DNA from: Chryseobacterium sp. HSC-36S06
GTDB taxonomy: Bacteria > Bacteroidota > Bacteroidia > Flavobacteriales > Weeksellaceae
Assembly (NCBI RefSeq): GCF_024171485.1
Contig: NZ_JALJZX010000002.1
Span: 682,001 to 746,000, forward strand
Direction: 5' to 3'
DNA length: 64,000 nucleotides
The notes beneath the pieces are model-generated. The model did no database searches. It saw only the letters and a list, made by a program, of their open reading frames with translations, and was not told where the DNA came from. Made by a program: the position numbers and the translations under genes. Shown one piece after another: positions 18,274-27,300 of the stretch (position 1 is its first letter; every line of letters starts with the position of its first letter).

Positions 18274-19275
18274 ATGGAAAAATCAGCATCACAAAAATTA
18301 AGACTCGGCTTATTTGTCCTCATAGGCTTTCTCATTTTCACCCTTACCGTTTATTATATCGGAAGCAAGCAGCAGCTATTTGGCAAAACCGAAATATTGA
18401 AAGCCAATTTCAACAATGTAAATGGTCTGCAGCCTGGGAATTCCGTGCGGTTTTCAGGGATTAATGCCGGTTCCGTGAAAAAAATTGAAATCATCAGTGA
18501 TACCTTGATCAGCGTGGAAATGAATATTGACTCGGAGGTTTTCAAATTCATTAAAAAAGATGCACAGGCAAGTATCGGCAGCGATGGATTGGTAGGTAAT
18601 ATGGTCGTGAATATTCTTCCCGGAACCGGAAACATGCCGTCCGTAAAAAGCGGTGATTTAATCCAAAGCGAGAAGAAGGCAAGTGCTGATGATTTATTGA
18701 AGACACTGAGTAAAACCAACGAAAATGCCCAGGCGATTACCAGAAATTTCCTTGAAATATCAGAAAAAATTAATGAAGGTAATGGAACTTTGGGAATGCT
18801 TCTGAACGACGAAAACGCGGGAAATGATTTGAAAAACAGCGTAAGTGATTTGCGTGCGAGCATCGCTTATTTAAAATATTCAACCAAAGGAACTACTCAC
18901 ACGATTAATCAACTCAACCAAATGATTTCCGGACTCGACAGAAAAGAAAATATGATAGGAGTTCTGAAAGACAGCGCTGTTGCAAACAGAATAAAAAAAG
19001 TAATTGTAAATCTTGATCATTCATCGGCTAACATCAACCGGACCGTTGATAACCTGAACGCCACAATTAGTAATGCAAAAAATGGCAAGGGAGCCATTAA
19101 TTATCTTTCCAATGATACGGTTTTGGTGAATAATATAGATTCCACCATGAGCAATATCAATAAAGCAAGCTACAACCTTAATCAGAATCTGGAAGCTTTG
19201 AAGCACAATATTTTTTTCAGAGGTTATTTCAAAAAACTGGAAAAACAGAAAAAGCTTCAGACAGAACAGAAATGA
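18274..19275 (+). CDS. mlaD: MlaD-type MCE-domain lipid-binding protein
   Basis: 333 aa. One N-terminal membrane helix (GLFVLIGFLIFTLTVYYIG), then an MCE domain (about 38-118: FNNVNGLQPGNSVRFSGINAG, then SIGSDGLVGNMVVNILPG), then a long helical tail with TLGMLLNDENAG and repeated N-rich segments. MCE proteins form hexameric rings that carry lipids across the periplasm. It is the last gene of the mlaEFD unit. Confidence 0.92.
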   Translation: MEKSASQKLRLGLFVLIGFLIFTLTVYYIGSKQQLFGKTEILKANFNNVNGLQPGNSVRFSGINAGSVKKIEIISDTLISVEMNIDSEVFKFIKKDAQASIGSDGLVGNMVVNILPGTGNMPSVKSGDLIQSEKKASADDLLKTLSKTNENAQAITRNFLEISEKINEGNGTLGMLLNDENAGNDLKNSVSDLRASIAYLKYSTKGTTHTINQLNQMISGLDRKENMIGVLKDSAVANRIKKVIVNLDHSSANINRTVDNLNATISNAKNGKGAINYLSNDTVLVNNIDSTMSNINKASYNLNQNLEALKHNIFFRGYFKKLEKQKKLQTEQK

Positions 19276-19338
19276 ACGGATTAGCGGGATTTTTCCGGTT
19301 ATGCATGGTTTTTGTAAAGATATTTTAAAGATTAAACT

Positions 19339-21003
19339 ATGGCGACACTTCCTGAAAAATTCAGTAATTACACAAAATTTATTTCCTTCATTTTAAAATA
19401 CTGGAACAGCGACGTCTTTAAAGCGGCAAGTGACAATGCGCTGAACAATGACAACACCGATGATTCCGAACACGATTACGATAATCCCCAGGAACTCGCG
19501 GAAGACCTTAAAATCATGGGTCCAACCTATGTAAAACTGGGCCAGCTACTCTCTACAAGGCCGGACCTGATTCCGGAACCTTATTTAAAAGCGCTTGAAT
19601 CACTGCAGGATAATGTAGAGGTAATTCCATATTCCGAAGTTCAAAAAATCGTGGAAGAAGAAATTGGCCAAAGAATTTCCAAAGCATTCGACAGTTTCGA
19701 CACAGAACCACTTGCCAGCGCGTCTATCGGGCAGGTGCATCTTGCTGTATTGCGATCCGGAAAAAAAGTAGCGGTGAAGATTCAGCGGCCGGGCGTACGC
19801 ACTAATTTTATTGAGGATCTCGACACCCTTAAAGAACTGACTGATGTTGCCGTAAAACACAGTAAAACAGCAAAAAAATATGCAGTAAACGATATTTTAG
19901 ATGAACTTAGATACATCCTCCTGCAGGAACTGGATTATGTAAAAGAGGCTGAAAATTTGGTCGCCCTTGGTAAGAATATGGTGAAATATACTCGTATTGT
20001 AGTTCCACAACCGATAGAAGGATATTCTACCTCGAAAATCCTCACAATGGATTATATCGACGGGCAGAAAATTACAACAATTTCTCCCGTTTCGAGGATC
20101 GAAACCAATTACAAACCCTTGGTTGATGAACTGGTTGCCGCGTATCTCAGACAGATTATTATTGATGGATTTGCCCATGCAGACCCTCATCCGGGGAATG
20201 TTCACCTTACTAAAGATCACAAAATTGCGCTCATGGATTTGGGAATGGTCGCGAAATTCGGTCCGGATCTGCGTGAAAATATTCTGAAATTATTAATCGC
20301 CGTCAGCAAATTCAATGGGGAAGAAACAGCGAATGTTCTTCTCAAAATGAGCGAATACGACAAAAATGCGGATTTGGCTGATTTCAGAAAACAAATCAAC
20401 CGCCTTGTACTGGATTCTCAGCATAAAACCGCGAAAGATATGCAGACAGGAAGGTTGCTCATCCAGATGAATAAAATCGCAGCGGAAAAAGCAATTAAAC
20501 TTCCTGTGGAACTTAATATTCTGGGCAAGATTCTGATGAATATGGATCAGATTGTCGCTGTTCTTACGCCTGATTACGATTTGCAGCGCGCGATTGAAAG
20601 GAATGTGGAGAAAATGATGCAGAAAAAAATGCTGGAAGAGTTAAAGCCTAAAAATTTCTTTGCAGAAGCACTTGAAGCTAAAAAACTGACAGAAAAACTC
20701 CCCGAAAGACTTAATATTATTACAGAAAGACTTGCGAATAACGAATTTGAAATCAAAATCGATGCGATCGATGAACAGCGGCTTACCGATGGTTTTCAGA
20801 AAGTAGCCAACAGGATTTCAATAGGACTTATTATTGCGGCGCTTATCATCGGAGCGGCATTGCTGATGAGAATTCCCTCAACTTTTGTAATTTGGGGTTA
20901 CCCAGCGTTGGCAATGATTCTGTTCTGCGCTGCTGCGGTTATCGGACTTTGGCTGGTGCTGAAAATGATGTTGAAAGACGAAGATTTAAAACTCAGAAAA
21001 TAG
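19339..21003 (+). CDS. ABC1/UbiB-family atypical kinase
   Basis: 554 aa. Family landmarks: MGPTYVKLGQLLSTRPDLIP (the KxGQ motif), ASASIGQVHLA (A-rich loop), KVAVKIQRPG with the invariant lysine, FAHADPHPGNVHL and ALMDLGMVAKFG. Two C-terminal membrane helices (IGLIIAALIIGAALL and a second ending WLVLKMML) anchor it. UbiB/COQ8 relatives support isoprenoid-quinone metabolism or lipid homeostasis; the partner here is not known. It starts 64 nt after mlaD, so co-transcription is possible. Confidence 0.88.
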   Translation: MATLPEKFSNYTKFISFILKYWNSDVFKAASDNALNNDNTDDSEHDYDNPQELAEDLKIMGPTYVKLGQLLSTRPDLIPEPYLKALESLQDNVEVIPYSEVQKIVEEEIGQRISKAFDSFDTEPLASASIGQVHLAVLRSGKKVAVKIQRPGVRTNFIEDLDTLKELTDVAVKHSKTAKKYAVNDILDELRYILLQELDYVKEAENLVALGKNMVKYTRIVVPQPIEGYSTSKILTMDYIDGQKITTISPVSRIETNYKPLVDELVAAYLRQIIIDGFAHADPHPGNVHLTKDHKIALMDLGMVAKFGPDLRENILKLLIAVSKFNGEETANVLLKMSEYDKNADLADFRKQINRLVLDSQHKTAKDMQTGRLLIQMNKIAAEKAIKLPVELNILGKILMNMDQIVAVLTPDYDLQRAIERNVEKMMQKKMLEELKPKNFFAEALEAKKLTEKLPERLNIITERLANNEFEIKIDAIDEQRLTDGFQKVANRISIGLIIAALIIGAALLMRIPSTFVIWGYPALAMILFCAAAVIGLWLVLKMMLKDEDLKLRK

Positions 21004-21004
21004 C

Positions 21005-21646
21005 TCAGACAAAAATCTTGCTCAAAAGTTCAGAAACTTCGCGGGGTTTTGTTGCGGGAAACAAGTGTGTTCCGTTTTCAATGATATAATTAGGTTTTGA
21101 ATATTTGATAGGGAAAACAATGTCTTTATCTGCCAGTATCTGGATGACTTTCGGGTTTTCTTTAAACTTCCACTCAGCGATTTTCTCGATGCTCCATTTC
21201 AGGTAATACGGATCGCGTACCGTGAAATAATCCATCAGTTTCGGATTTTTAGGATCAAAAAACTTTCTGATAAAAGAATATGCCAATGCCGACTTCTCGG
21301 TGAAGATATTTTCAGGCAGGTATTTCGGAATTCTCGTGATTTCGCCTACTTTAATGAAGCGTGATTTCTCGCGGTCGGATTTTATACTTCCTAAAATGAC
21401 AATCTTTTCAGCAGGTTTAATTTTATCGATTTCCTGCACCATAATTCCACCAAAAGAATAGCCGAGTAAATAAAAAGGTTCTGAATCATCAATTTTTTCA
21501 GCCATTCTTTCTACATAATGGTGAAAAGTTTCGCCTCTCTCCGGCAGCAGCCAATCGATAAAAACAACTTGAAGATTTTGGGGGAATTTCAGCTTTTCAA
21601 GCACTTTAAAATCTGCACCCAGACCGCTGATGACATAAAGTTTCAT
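21005..21646 (-). CDS. Small alpha/beta hydrolase
   Basis: 213 aa. I start it at 21646 (MKLYVISGLGADFKV); the frame runs 15 codons upstream through the neighbouring terminator. The nucleophile elbow is GYSFGG, a late aspartate is in LADKDIVFP and the histidine in IENGTHLFPATKP, giving a Ser-Asp-His triad. There is no signal peptide. The substrate is unknown. It converges tail-to-tail with the UbiB-type gene with 1 nt between stop codons. Confidence 0.8.
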   Translation of the reverse strand: MKLYVISGLGADFKVLEKLKFPQNLQVVFIDWLLPERGETFHHYVERMAEKIDDSEPFYLLGYSFGGIMVQEIDKIKPAEKIVILGSIKSDREKSRFIKVGEITRIPKYLPENIFTEKSALAYSFIRKFFDPKNPKLMDYFTVRDPYYLKWSIEKIAEWKFKENPKVIQILADKDIVFPIKYSKPNYIIENGTHLFPATKPREVSELLSKIFV

Positions 21647-21656
21647 ACTGTAAAAA

Positions 21657-21686
21657 TAAAAAAAAGAGCAGTGAAAACTGCTCTTT
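21657..21686 (-). terminator. Terminator after the YceI gene
   Basis: The stem AAAGAGCAGT/ACTGCTCTTT (21663-21672 with 21677-21686, 4-nt loop) is followed on the minus strand by a T run. It lies just upstream of the hydrolase start. Confidence 0.8.
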
Positions 21687-21706
21687 AGCATTAATATTTT
21701 TGCTAC

Positions 21707-22273
21707 TTATTTTGCTGTCACTTTTACAAGCATATCAATATCATCTTTTACCAGAACATCTTTCATTGCTGCTTTGTAAGCAACATCAAACTTCTGTCTG
21801 TCGAAAGAAAACTTGTCCGATACTAAGCTTACAACCCCTTTACTGTTCGAAATTTTCGCCGGGAAGGAAACTGCATTCGTCTTTCCTTTTACCGTAAGAT
21901 TTCCGGTTACGATATAATTAAATATTTTGTCGTTATTTTTCTTTAGAGAAGTAATGGTATAGGTGGCTGTAGGAAATTTATCAACTTCGAAGAAATCTCC
22001 GTTTTTCAGATGATTGTTTAATTTCGTCTGTGATTCTCCGGATAGATCAGTGGCGTTAATTGTAGTCATATCCAAAACAAAAGTTCCTCCTACCACATTG
22101 TTTCCTTTCATCATCAGATTTCCGGATTTTACATCTACGGTTCCATCATGAGATGATGCCTGAGTTTTTGCTATTTTGTAACCCCACCAGTGAACATCTG
22201 ATGCTACCACTTTTTTCGACTGCCCGAAAGCCAAACCTCCGGCTAGAACTGCAAATAATGCTAATTTCTTCAT
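21707..22273 (-). CDS. YceI-family periplasmic protein
   Basis: 188 aa with a signal peptide (ends near LAFGQ). The YceI lipocalin-like barrel is recognised by VHWWGYKIAKTQASSHDGTV near the N-terminus, then HLKNGDFFEVDKFPTATY and GNLTVKGKT. YceI proteins bind isoprenoid-type or other amphiphilic lipids in the periplasm. It has its own promoter and terminator. Confidence 0.92.
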   Translation of the reverse strand: MKKLALFAVLAGGLAFGQSKKVVASDVHWWGYKIAKTQASSHDGTVDVKSGNLMMKGNNVVGGTFVLDMTTINATDLSGESQTKLNNHLKNGDFFEVDKFPTATYTITSLKKNNDKIFNYIVTGNLTVKGKTNAVSFPAKISNSKGVVSLVSDKFSFDRQKFDVAYKAAMKDVLVKDDIDMLVKVTAK

Positions 22274-22293
22274 TGTAATATTTTTAATCGTGG

Positions 22294-22326
22294 CAAAACT
22301 AAGCTTTGAATTTCAAACAAACCAAA
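22294..22326 (-). promoter_or_regulatory. Promoter of the YceI gene
   Basis: On the minus strand TTTG (22323-22326), a 21-nt spacer and TAGTTTTG (22294-22301) match the Bacteroidetes consensus, 20 nt from the ATG. Confidence 0.65.
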
Positions 22327-22395
22327 TATTTATATAGAAAATGCTTTTTGAAGCAATTTATAAAGTAAATAGTCACCTTTCAAGAATGATAAGCA

Positions 22396-22424
22396 CAAAA
22401 AAAACTCCGGCGCTAACCGGAGTT
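22396..22424 (-). terminator. Terminator after glk
   Basis: Stem AACTCCGG/CCGGAGTT (22403-22410 with 22417-22424, 6-nt loop), followed by a T run on the minus strand. Confidence 0.85.
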
Positions 22425-22442
22425 CAGTATAGATATACATTT

Positions 22443-23492
22443 TTATTCTTCGTAAAATGCGGCGTAAAGTGCAGCACCATTAATAATAGTTTTCTGATCT
22501 TTTACGAGGTAAATGGGGATATCTTTTAATACAACTTCCATTTTATCACTTACGATAAAGTTCTTGTAAAATTTATCGTTATTAAGGAATTTCTGAAGCA
22601 TTACCGGAATATCGCCCGTTAAGAATAATCCACCCGTAGCTTTCAGTTTCAGAACTAAACTGTTTGCCTCGCGTGCAAGAAAAATGATAAAGGTATCAAT
22701 GGTCATGTTGCAGATTCTGTCGCGCTTTTCAAGGGCTCCGTTGATTATGGCTTCGGTAAAGTTACCGGCTTCGATTTCTTTAGTAAGCCATTCCGGCTGT
22801 TTCTGTTGTTTCACATCTCTTAAAAATCTGTAGATATTGAATAATCCTGACGTTGAAAGTACTGACTCCCAAGTTACAATTCCGTAAATTTTTTGTAGAA
22901 ACTGGTAAAATTCTACCTCATCACTCGTACGTGGCGAGAATTCGCAATGCCCTCCTTCGGTTGCGAACGGTCTGAGACACTCGCCATCCCAAAACAATCC
23001 TGCCTCTCCTAAACCTGCTCCAGGTGCCAAAACGGCAACATTCCCGGGAACGAAATCATCCGAGTTATGAATGGTAAGGAAACAGCTTTCATCATCATTT
23101 CCCAAGCCATAAGCAGATGCTTCTAAATCGTTGATGAGATAAACTTTATTAACATTAGTTTGTCTTTTAATTTCCTCAGCATCCAATTTCCAGAAAAGCC
23201 TTTGCGGTTCACTTTTCCCTGCGATCACAGGTCCGGGAACAGCTACAGCGATTTTTGCTATATTGGAAAGAGAATGATCCGCAATGAAACGGTTTGCCAT
23301 GTCGGAAAAAGAGGCAAAATCCTTGGTTGTGTAAGTTGCTTCTTTCTGGATATTTACCTTATTATTCTCAGTATTGTATAAGGCAAAATACGTCACTTCC
23401 CGCCGGATATCAGCTGCAATTAAGGAAATACCTCCGTTTCCGTCAGCATGCAAAGCGGGCAAATATAATTTGAATTTATTTTTAGAGTCCAT
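22443..23492 (-). CDS. glk: Glucokinase
   Basis: 349 aa of the bacterial Glk (hexokinase-like actin fold) family. Motifs: LIAADIRRE replaces the typical N-terminal phosphate loop (less classical than DIGGT), KIAVAVPGPV, LINDLEASAYGL with the catalytic aspartate, LAPGAGLGEAGL, and ATEGGHCEFSP. It phosphorylates glucose with ATP. Monocistronic: TATCTTTG lies upstream and a terminator directly downstream. Confidence 0.9.
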   Translation of the reverse strand: MDSKNKFKLYLPALHADGNGGISLIAADIRREVTYFALYNTENNKVNIQKEATYTTKDFASFSDMANRFIADHSLSNIAKIAVAVPGPVIAGKSEPQRLFWKLDAEEIKRQTNVNKVYLINDLEASAYGLGNDDESCFLTIHNSDDFVPGNVAVLAPGAGLGEAGLFWDGECLRPFATEGGHCEFSPRTSDEVEFYQFLQKIYGIVTWESVLSTSGLFNIYRFLRDVKQQKQPEWLTKEIEAGNFTEAIINGALEKRDRICNMTIDTFIIFLAREANSLVLKLKATGGLFLTGDIPVMLQKFLNNDKFYKNFIVSDKMEVVLKDIPIYLVKDQKTIINGAALYAAFYEE

Positions 23493-23509
23493 CTTTTTAA
23501 TGTATCAAC

Positions 23510-23517
23510 CAAAGATA
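23510..23517 (-). promoter_or_regulatory. -7 box for glk
   Basis: TATCTTTG on the minus strand, 17 nt before the glk ATG. No -33 TTTG is found. Confidence 0.4.
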
Positions 23518-23540
23518 ATAATTGTTTTTAGAAAACGTGA

Positions 23541-23578
23541 AAAAAAAACCTTCTTAAAAGAAAATTTAAGAAGGTTTT
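23541..23578 (-). terminator. Terminator after the beta-barrel gene
   Basis: A 14-bp stem AAAACCTTCTTAAA/TTTAAGAAGGTTTT (23545-23558 with 23565-23578) with T run on the minus strand. Confidence 0.85.
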
Positions 23579-23601
23579 ATCTCAGAATTTGAGTCAGTTT
23601 A

Positions 23602-24165
23602 CTATTTACCCAAAGGAATATTATAACCAACACCTACACCGATTGCACCGGCATTGTATTTTTGATCATCGATCTCTCCTTTGTCACCTGTAAAGGTTTT
23701 TTGGTACTGAAGAGCGAAGTTCCAGTCTCTGTTGTGGTAGCCGATTTCAGGCTTGATGTAGAAACCACCGTCTGGTCTCTCTTGAGTTCTGTTTGCAGCA
23801 ACTTTGTCATCACCTACGATGAAACCGTAACCTAGATCAGTCCCCAGGTAAAAACCTGTCTGTTTCGGATAAACTCTTATTAATGCTGCTACGGGCACTA
23901 CACCGAAATCATTATTATCGATTGCTCCGTTTTCTTTACCAAAGAAATGGCTGTATCCCGTTGCGATTCCTAACCCAAATCCCGGAGTTACCAAATTTTG
24001 ATAAGATAAATCTAAACCTAGAGTTCCTCCGGCATTTTCAGCAGGAACAGCAATACCGCCATTAACTCCAACTTTAAGCATGTTTCTCATATCTGCACTT
24101 TGTGCACTCACTAAACCTGCTGTCATTAATCCTAATGCAAGGATTGTTTTCTTCATTGATTTCAT
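23602..24165 (-). CDS. Outer-membrane beta-barrel protein
   Basis: 187 aa starting at 24165 (MKSMKKTILALGLMTAGLVSAQ is the signal peptide; 24156 is an equally possible start). The mature protein has amphipathic strands typical of small OmpA-like/OmpW-like porin families (VGVNGGIAVPAENAGGTLGL, then LGTDLGYGFIVGD), and ends GVGVGYNIPLGK. Function unknown; probably an eight-stranded outer-membrane barrel. The upstream gap of about 250 bp is AT-rich and shows no clear TAnnTTTG box for this gene. Confidence 0.8.
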   Translation of the reverse strand: MKSMKKTILALGLMTAGLVSAQSADMRNMLKVGVNGGIAVPAENAGGTLGLDLSYQNLVTPGFGLGIATGYSHFFGKENGAIDNNDFGVVPVAALIRVYPKQTGFYLGTDLGYGFIVGDDKVAANRTQERPDGGFYIKPEIGYHNRDWNFALQYQKTFTGDKGEIDDQKYNAGAIGVGVGYNIPLGK

Positions 24166-24360
24166 AATTTTAAATTTTAATTTTACATGAGATCTACTTG
24201 TCAAAATCGTGCCAAAACCGGTTGACAGTAGCGATCCAGCCTGCATAACCGGTGGTATAATTATGAAAATCAATCAATTATAAGCGCAAAAAAATTAAAC
24301 ATGCATTTATATTTTTGAAGCCATTTTAGATGACTTTTGTGACATTCTTGATTTTTTTAC

Positions 24361-24393
24361 AAAAAAATGAGCCATATTTTACAATACAGCTCA
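24361..24393 (-). terminator. Terminator after the rhodanese gene
   Basis: TGAGC/GCTCA arms (24369-24373, 24389-24393) with an imperfect inner stem, followed by seven T on the minus strand. Confidence 0.65.
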
Positions 24394-24414
24394 CAATTGA
24401 TTTTTTTTGAAAGA

Positions 24415-24702
24415 TCAAAGACTTTCCAAAGTCGCTTTCATTTCATTATAACCACCTCCGTTGTAAACATCGGTCATTCCTTCGGATTTAAAGTAATCAA
24501 CAGCTTTACCGCTTCGGTTTCCGCTTCGGCAGAAGAAAATCTTGGTTCCGCTTAGATTCAGAATTTCCTGCTTGCGTACTTCAAGTTCACCTAAGGGAAT
24601 ATTCTGTGCTTCCTCAATGTGGCCATCCATCTCTAATTCCATGGGTTCGCGCACATCGATCAAATGGTAATTCTTGCTCTGTAAAACTTCTACTAATGAC
24701 AT
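24415..24702 (-). CDS. Rhodanese-like sulfurtransferase
   Basis: 95 aa, single rhodanese domain. LIDVREPMELEMDGHIEEAQ is the CH2A-type entry motif and the active-site loop is CRSGNRSG with Cys58. Short single-domain rhodaneses pass sulfane sulfur in the cytoplasm; the partner is unknown. Divergent from queG; the two share an intergenic region of 95 bp with one TAnnTTTG box for each direction. Confidence 0.9.
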   Translation of the reverse strand: MSLVEVLQSKNYHLIDVREPMELEMDGHIEEAQNIPLGELEVRKQEILNLSGTKIFFCRSGNRSGKAVDYFKSEGMTDVYNGGGYNEMKATLESL

Positions 24703-24760
24703 AACTTTATATTTTAATTTATTTTTTCGGGAATACTTACTTTCCCTCTTCAGACTATAG

Positions 24761-24787
24761 CAAATTTATGAAATAATGTTAGTTTTG
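24761..24787. promoter_or_regulatory. Divergent -7 boxes for rhodanese and queG
   Basis: TAAATTTG on the minus strand (24761-24768) faces the rhodanese gene and TAGTTTTG on the plus strand (24780-24787) faces queG, 10 nt before its ATG. Neither has an obvious -33 box. Confidence 0.45.
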
Positions 24788-24797
24788 CACTAATAAA

Positions 24798-25727
24798 ATG
24801 AGCACTTTACCAGAAAAATATTCCACCTTAATTAAAGCGAAAGCCCAGAAATTTGGATTTCAGAGTTGTGGTATTTCGAAGGCCGGTTTTCTGGAAGAAG
24901 ATGCCAAACCGCTCGAAGTGTGGCTACAGAAAAATTACCACGGCGAAATGTCTTATATGGAAAACCATTTCGACAAAAGACTGAATCCTACTCTACTTGT
25001 GGAAGGCTCTAAATCGGTTATTTCGCTTTCGTATAATTATTTTCCCGACCAGAAACTATCAGCGCTAGACAATTTTAAAATCTCGAAATACGCTTACGGC
25101 GAAGATTACCATGAAATCATTAAAGGTATTCTGCAGGAATTGGTAGCGGAGCTGAAGGAGGAAATCGGCGATTTTCACTGCAGGGTTTTCACAGATTCAG
25201 CTCCAATTCTTGAACGAAGCTGGGCAAGAAAAGCGGGCATCGGCTGGGTTGGTAAAAACGCAAATCTTATCACCAAGCAAAGCGGCTCATTTTACTTTCT
25301 GGCTGAAATTATCTGTGATCTGGAACTTTCGGAAGATTCACCGACTACAGATCACTGCGGCACCTGCACCAAATGTATAGAAGCCTGCCCGACCGACGCA
25401 ATTGTTTCCGATAAGATCATCGATGGAAGCAAATGTATTTCTTACGCCACGATAGAGCTGAAAAATGATATCCCGGAAAATTTTAACGAGAAACTTGAAG
25501 ACTGGATGTTTGGATGTGATATCTGCCAGGATGTGTGCCCGTGGAACCGCTTTTCCGTACCTCATCATCAGCAAAAATTCAAACCAAACCAATTCCTTCT
25601 CAATTACAGAAAACAGGACTGGAAAGAACTTACACAGGAATTATTTTCAGAAATCTTCAGGAAATCACCGGTTAAACGCACCAAGTTTGCAGGATTGAAA
25701 CGGAATATAGATTTTTTGGGTGAGTAG
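24798..25727 (+). CDS. queG: Epoxyqueuosine reductase
   Basis: 309 aa. Carries out the last step of queuosine synthesis in tRNA with a cobalamin cofactor and two [4Fe-4S] clusters. The ferredoxin-like part shows [12 protein letters not shown] (about residues 187-198) and [10 protein letters not shown] (about 239-248); [24 protein letters not shown] is the conserved active-site stretch including the catalytic aspartate. Length is slightly shorter than proteobacterial QueG because the C-terminal HEAT region is reduced. Confidence 0.95.
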   Translation: MSTLPEKYSTLIKAKAQKFGFQSCGISKAGFLEEDAKPLEVWLQKNYHGEMSYMENHFDKRLNPTLLVEGSKSVISLSYNYFPDQKLSALDNFKISKYAYGEDYHEIIKGILQELVAELKEEIGDFHCRVFTDSAPILERSWARKAGIGWVGKNANLITKQSGSFYFLAEIICDLELSEDSPTTDHCGTCTKCIEACPTDAIVSDKIIDGSKCISYATIELKNDIPENFNEKLEDWMFGCDICQDVCPWNRFSVPHHQQKFKPNQFLLNYRKQDWKELTQELFSEIFRKSPVKRTKFAGLKRNIDFLGE

Positions 25728-25978
25728 ACCTATATGGAAAATGATGATCCCCCAAAGTATTGAATAAGTATCCCAACAATTTCAGGATTTCTTTGATTTT
25801 TAAAGAATAAAGATCAGCGTCTTTTTTGAGTCCTTTTCGGAGCCACTTTTACACGGACTTTTAATTTCTTTTGAGTTTTACATTTTTTCAGCATAAATGA
25901 TATTATTTACGCTAATAAATTTAAAAATAATTTTAATATTCCAAATAAGTTTTAAAAAAAATTATTATTAATTTTATT
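25728..25978. other. AT-rich gap after queG without a gene
   Basis: About 250 bp of strongly AT-rich sequence. It holds long T and A runs but no hairpin with a T tract and no reading frame I would support. The only recognisable signal is the -7 box at its right edge. Confidence 0.5.
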
Positions 25979-25986
25979 TACATTTG
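25979..25986 (+). promoter_or_regulatory. -7 box, near-leaderless gene at 25991
   Basis: TACATTTG ends only 4 nt before the ATG, so the transcript would have almost no 5' leader. Confidence 0.5.
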
Positions 25987-25990
25987 AAAA

Positions 25991-26668
25991 ATGAAGAGAT
26001 TTTTTCTTGTAATCCTCAAGACGATTTGGATCATCCTGGGCATTGTCGCCTTTTATTTACTTTGTGGATTCCTTATTCCTTATATTAAAGTTCCAGAAAA
26101 AGCCGTAACGCAAACGAAGTATATTGATATTTATATCCTGACCAACGGAGTTCATACTGATTTGGTTGTTCCGGTGAAATCAGAAGAAATTGACTGGAGC
26201 AAAGAAATCCTCTTTGAAAATACACTTTCAAAAAAAACCGACTTCAAATATTTATCCATTGGTTGGGGCGATAAAGGTTTTTATCTGGATACGCCAACAT
26301 GGGCTGAACTAAAACCTTCCACCGCGGTAAAAGCAGCTTTCTGGATGAGCGAATCGGCGATGCACTGCACCTTCTATGAAAAAATGACTGAGGGCGAGGA
26401 CTGCAAAAAATTAACCCTTACCCGCGAACAGTATCGTGATTTGATCTTTTTTATAAGAGAAAAATTCGACCGCGACGAAAACGGGAAACCTATTTTGATA
26501 AAAACTGACGCCGTATACGGAAAAAATGACGCTTTTTATGACGCCAAAGGAAGCTACAGCTTTTTGGATACCTGCAATACTTGGGCAAATAACGGCCTTA
26601 AAGCAGCGGGACAGAAAGCCGCCCTCTGGACTCCCAGCGACCGGGGAATTTTTCAGCATTATGAATAA
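25991..26668 (+). CDS. TIGR02117/DUF2459-type membrane-anchored protein
   Basis: 225 aa. One N-terminal membrane helix (TIWIILGIVAFYLLCGFLI), then an outside-facing domain. Family landmarks: LTNGVHTDLVVPV with a conserved histidine, SIGWGDKGFYLDTPTW, and FLDTCNTWANNGLKAAG with a conserved cysteine. A Cys/His arrangement of this kind recalls papain-like (NlpC-type) folds, but catalysis is not proven for this family. It is followed directly by a hairpin terminator. Confidence 0.75.
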   Translation: MKRFFLVILKTIWIILGIVAFYLLCGFLIPYIKVPEKAVTQTKYIDIYILTNGVHTDLVVPVKSEEIDWSKEILFENTLSKKTDFKYLSIGWGDKGFYLDTPTWAELKPSTAVKAAFWMSESAMHCTFYEKMTEGEDCKKLTLTREQYRDLIFFIREKFDRDENGKPILIKTDAVYGKNDAFYDAKGSYSFLDTCNTWANNGLKAAGQKAALWTPSDRGIFQHYE

Positions 26669-26693
26669 AAAAAACTCCCTACGAAGGGAGTTT
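26667..26693. terminator. Terminator shared by convergent genes
   Basis: Stem AAACTCCCT/AGGGAGTTT (26672-26680 with 26685-26693). The A run on the left makes it a good terminator for the minus-strand YceI-like gene; it may also slow plus-strand transcripts. Confidence 0.7.
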
Positions 26694-26732
26694 AACATTA
26701 TTTATTAAAATATAAAATACTGCAATAATTAC

Positions 26733-27242
26733 TTAATCTTTAATCGCAAGACTGAATAACAGATCCAGTTCATCTTTCACATATACCATTCCACCCATTT
26801 TTTTAGGGGGTACGATGTTAAAGTCTGAAAACTTCAATCTTTTATTGCCCACCAAACTGTTTTTGTATTCGCTGAATTCTATGTTGTACTTTTTGCTTAC
26901 GGTCATCATTTTAACTTCAACCGCTGCTGAAAATCTGTTGGCTCCAACTTTAGAAAAACTAATAAATTTAATCGTAAGAACCGGATACTTTTCAGAATTC
27001 AGGGTTTTGCGGAAATCAGCAGTCATGATTCTGTTTTTACAGTCGAAATCTTCAACCTGTAACTGCAGGTTCGGCAGTTGATTACCGGTAAATGAATAAA
27101 TTGTTGGTGAATTTCTAAAATTGATATTGGTGCACTTGAATGTGTTTACATTCGTCCATCCGTTAATTTCGACTCCGTTCTTTTGAGCAAAAACCATTAT
27201 CGGAGAGATAATGAGCAGCAGTATGGCGATTGTATTTTTCAT
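26733..27242 (-). CDS. Exported YceI-like protein
   Basis: 169 aa with a signal peptide (ends near VFAQ). The fold pattern follows YceI: an early WTNVNTFKC strand, F..TLNSEKYPVLTIKF in the middle (compare KALKADKFPNITF of the YceI protein two genes upstream), and SDFNIVPPKKMGGMVYVKDEL near the end (compare SEFGVTPPSFMMNTVKTGDE). It is a divergent member; the ligand is unknown. Third gene of the yceI-porin group, 58 nt after the porin. Confidence 0.75.
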   Translation of the reverse strand: MKNTIAILLLIISPIMVFAQKNGVEINGWTNVNTFKCTNINFRNSPTIYSFTGNQLPNLQLQVEDFDCKNRIMTADFRKTLNSEKYPVLTIKFISFSKVGANRFSAAVEVKMMTVSKKYNIEFSEYKNSLVGNKRLKFSDFNIVPPKKMGGMVYVKDELDLLFSLAIKD

Positions 27243-27300
27243 AAGATTAAAGATAGAAAAAGGGATTGTAACAACCCCTTTTTCAAAAAAATATTAAAAA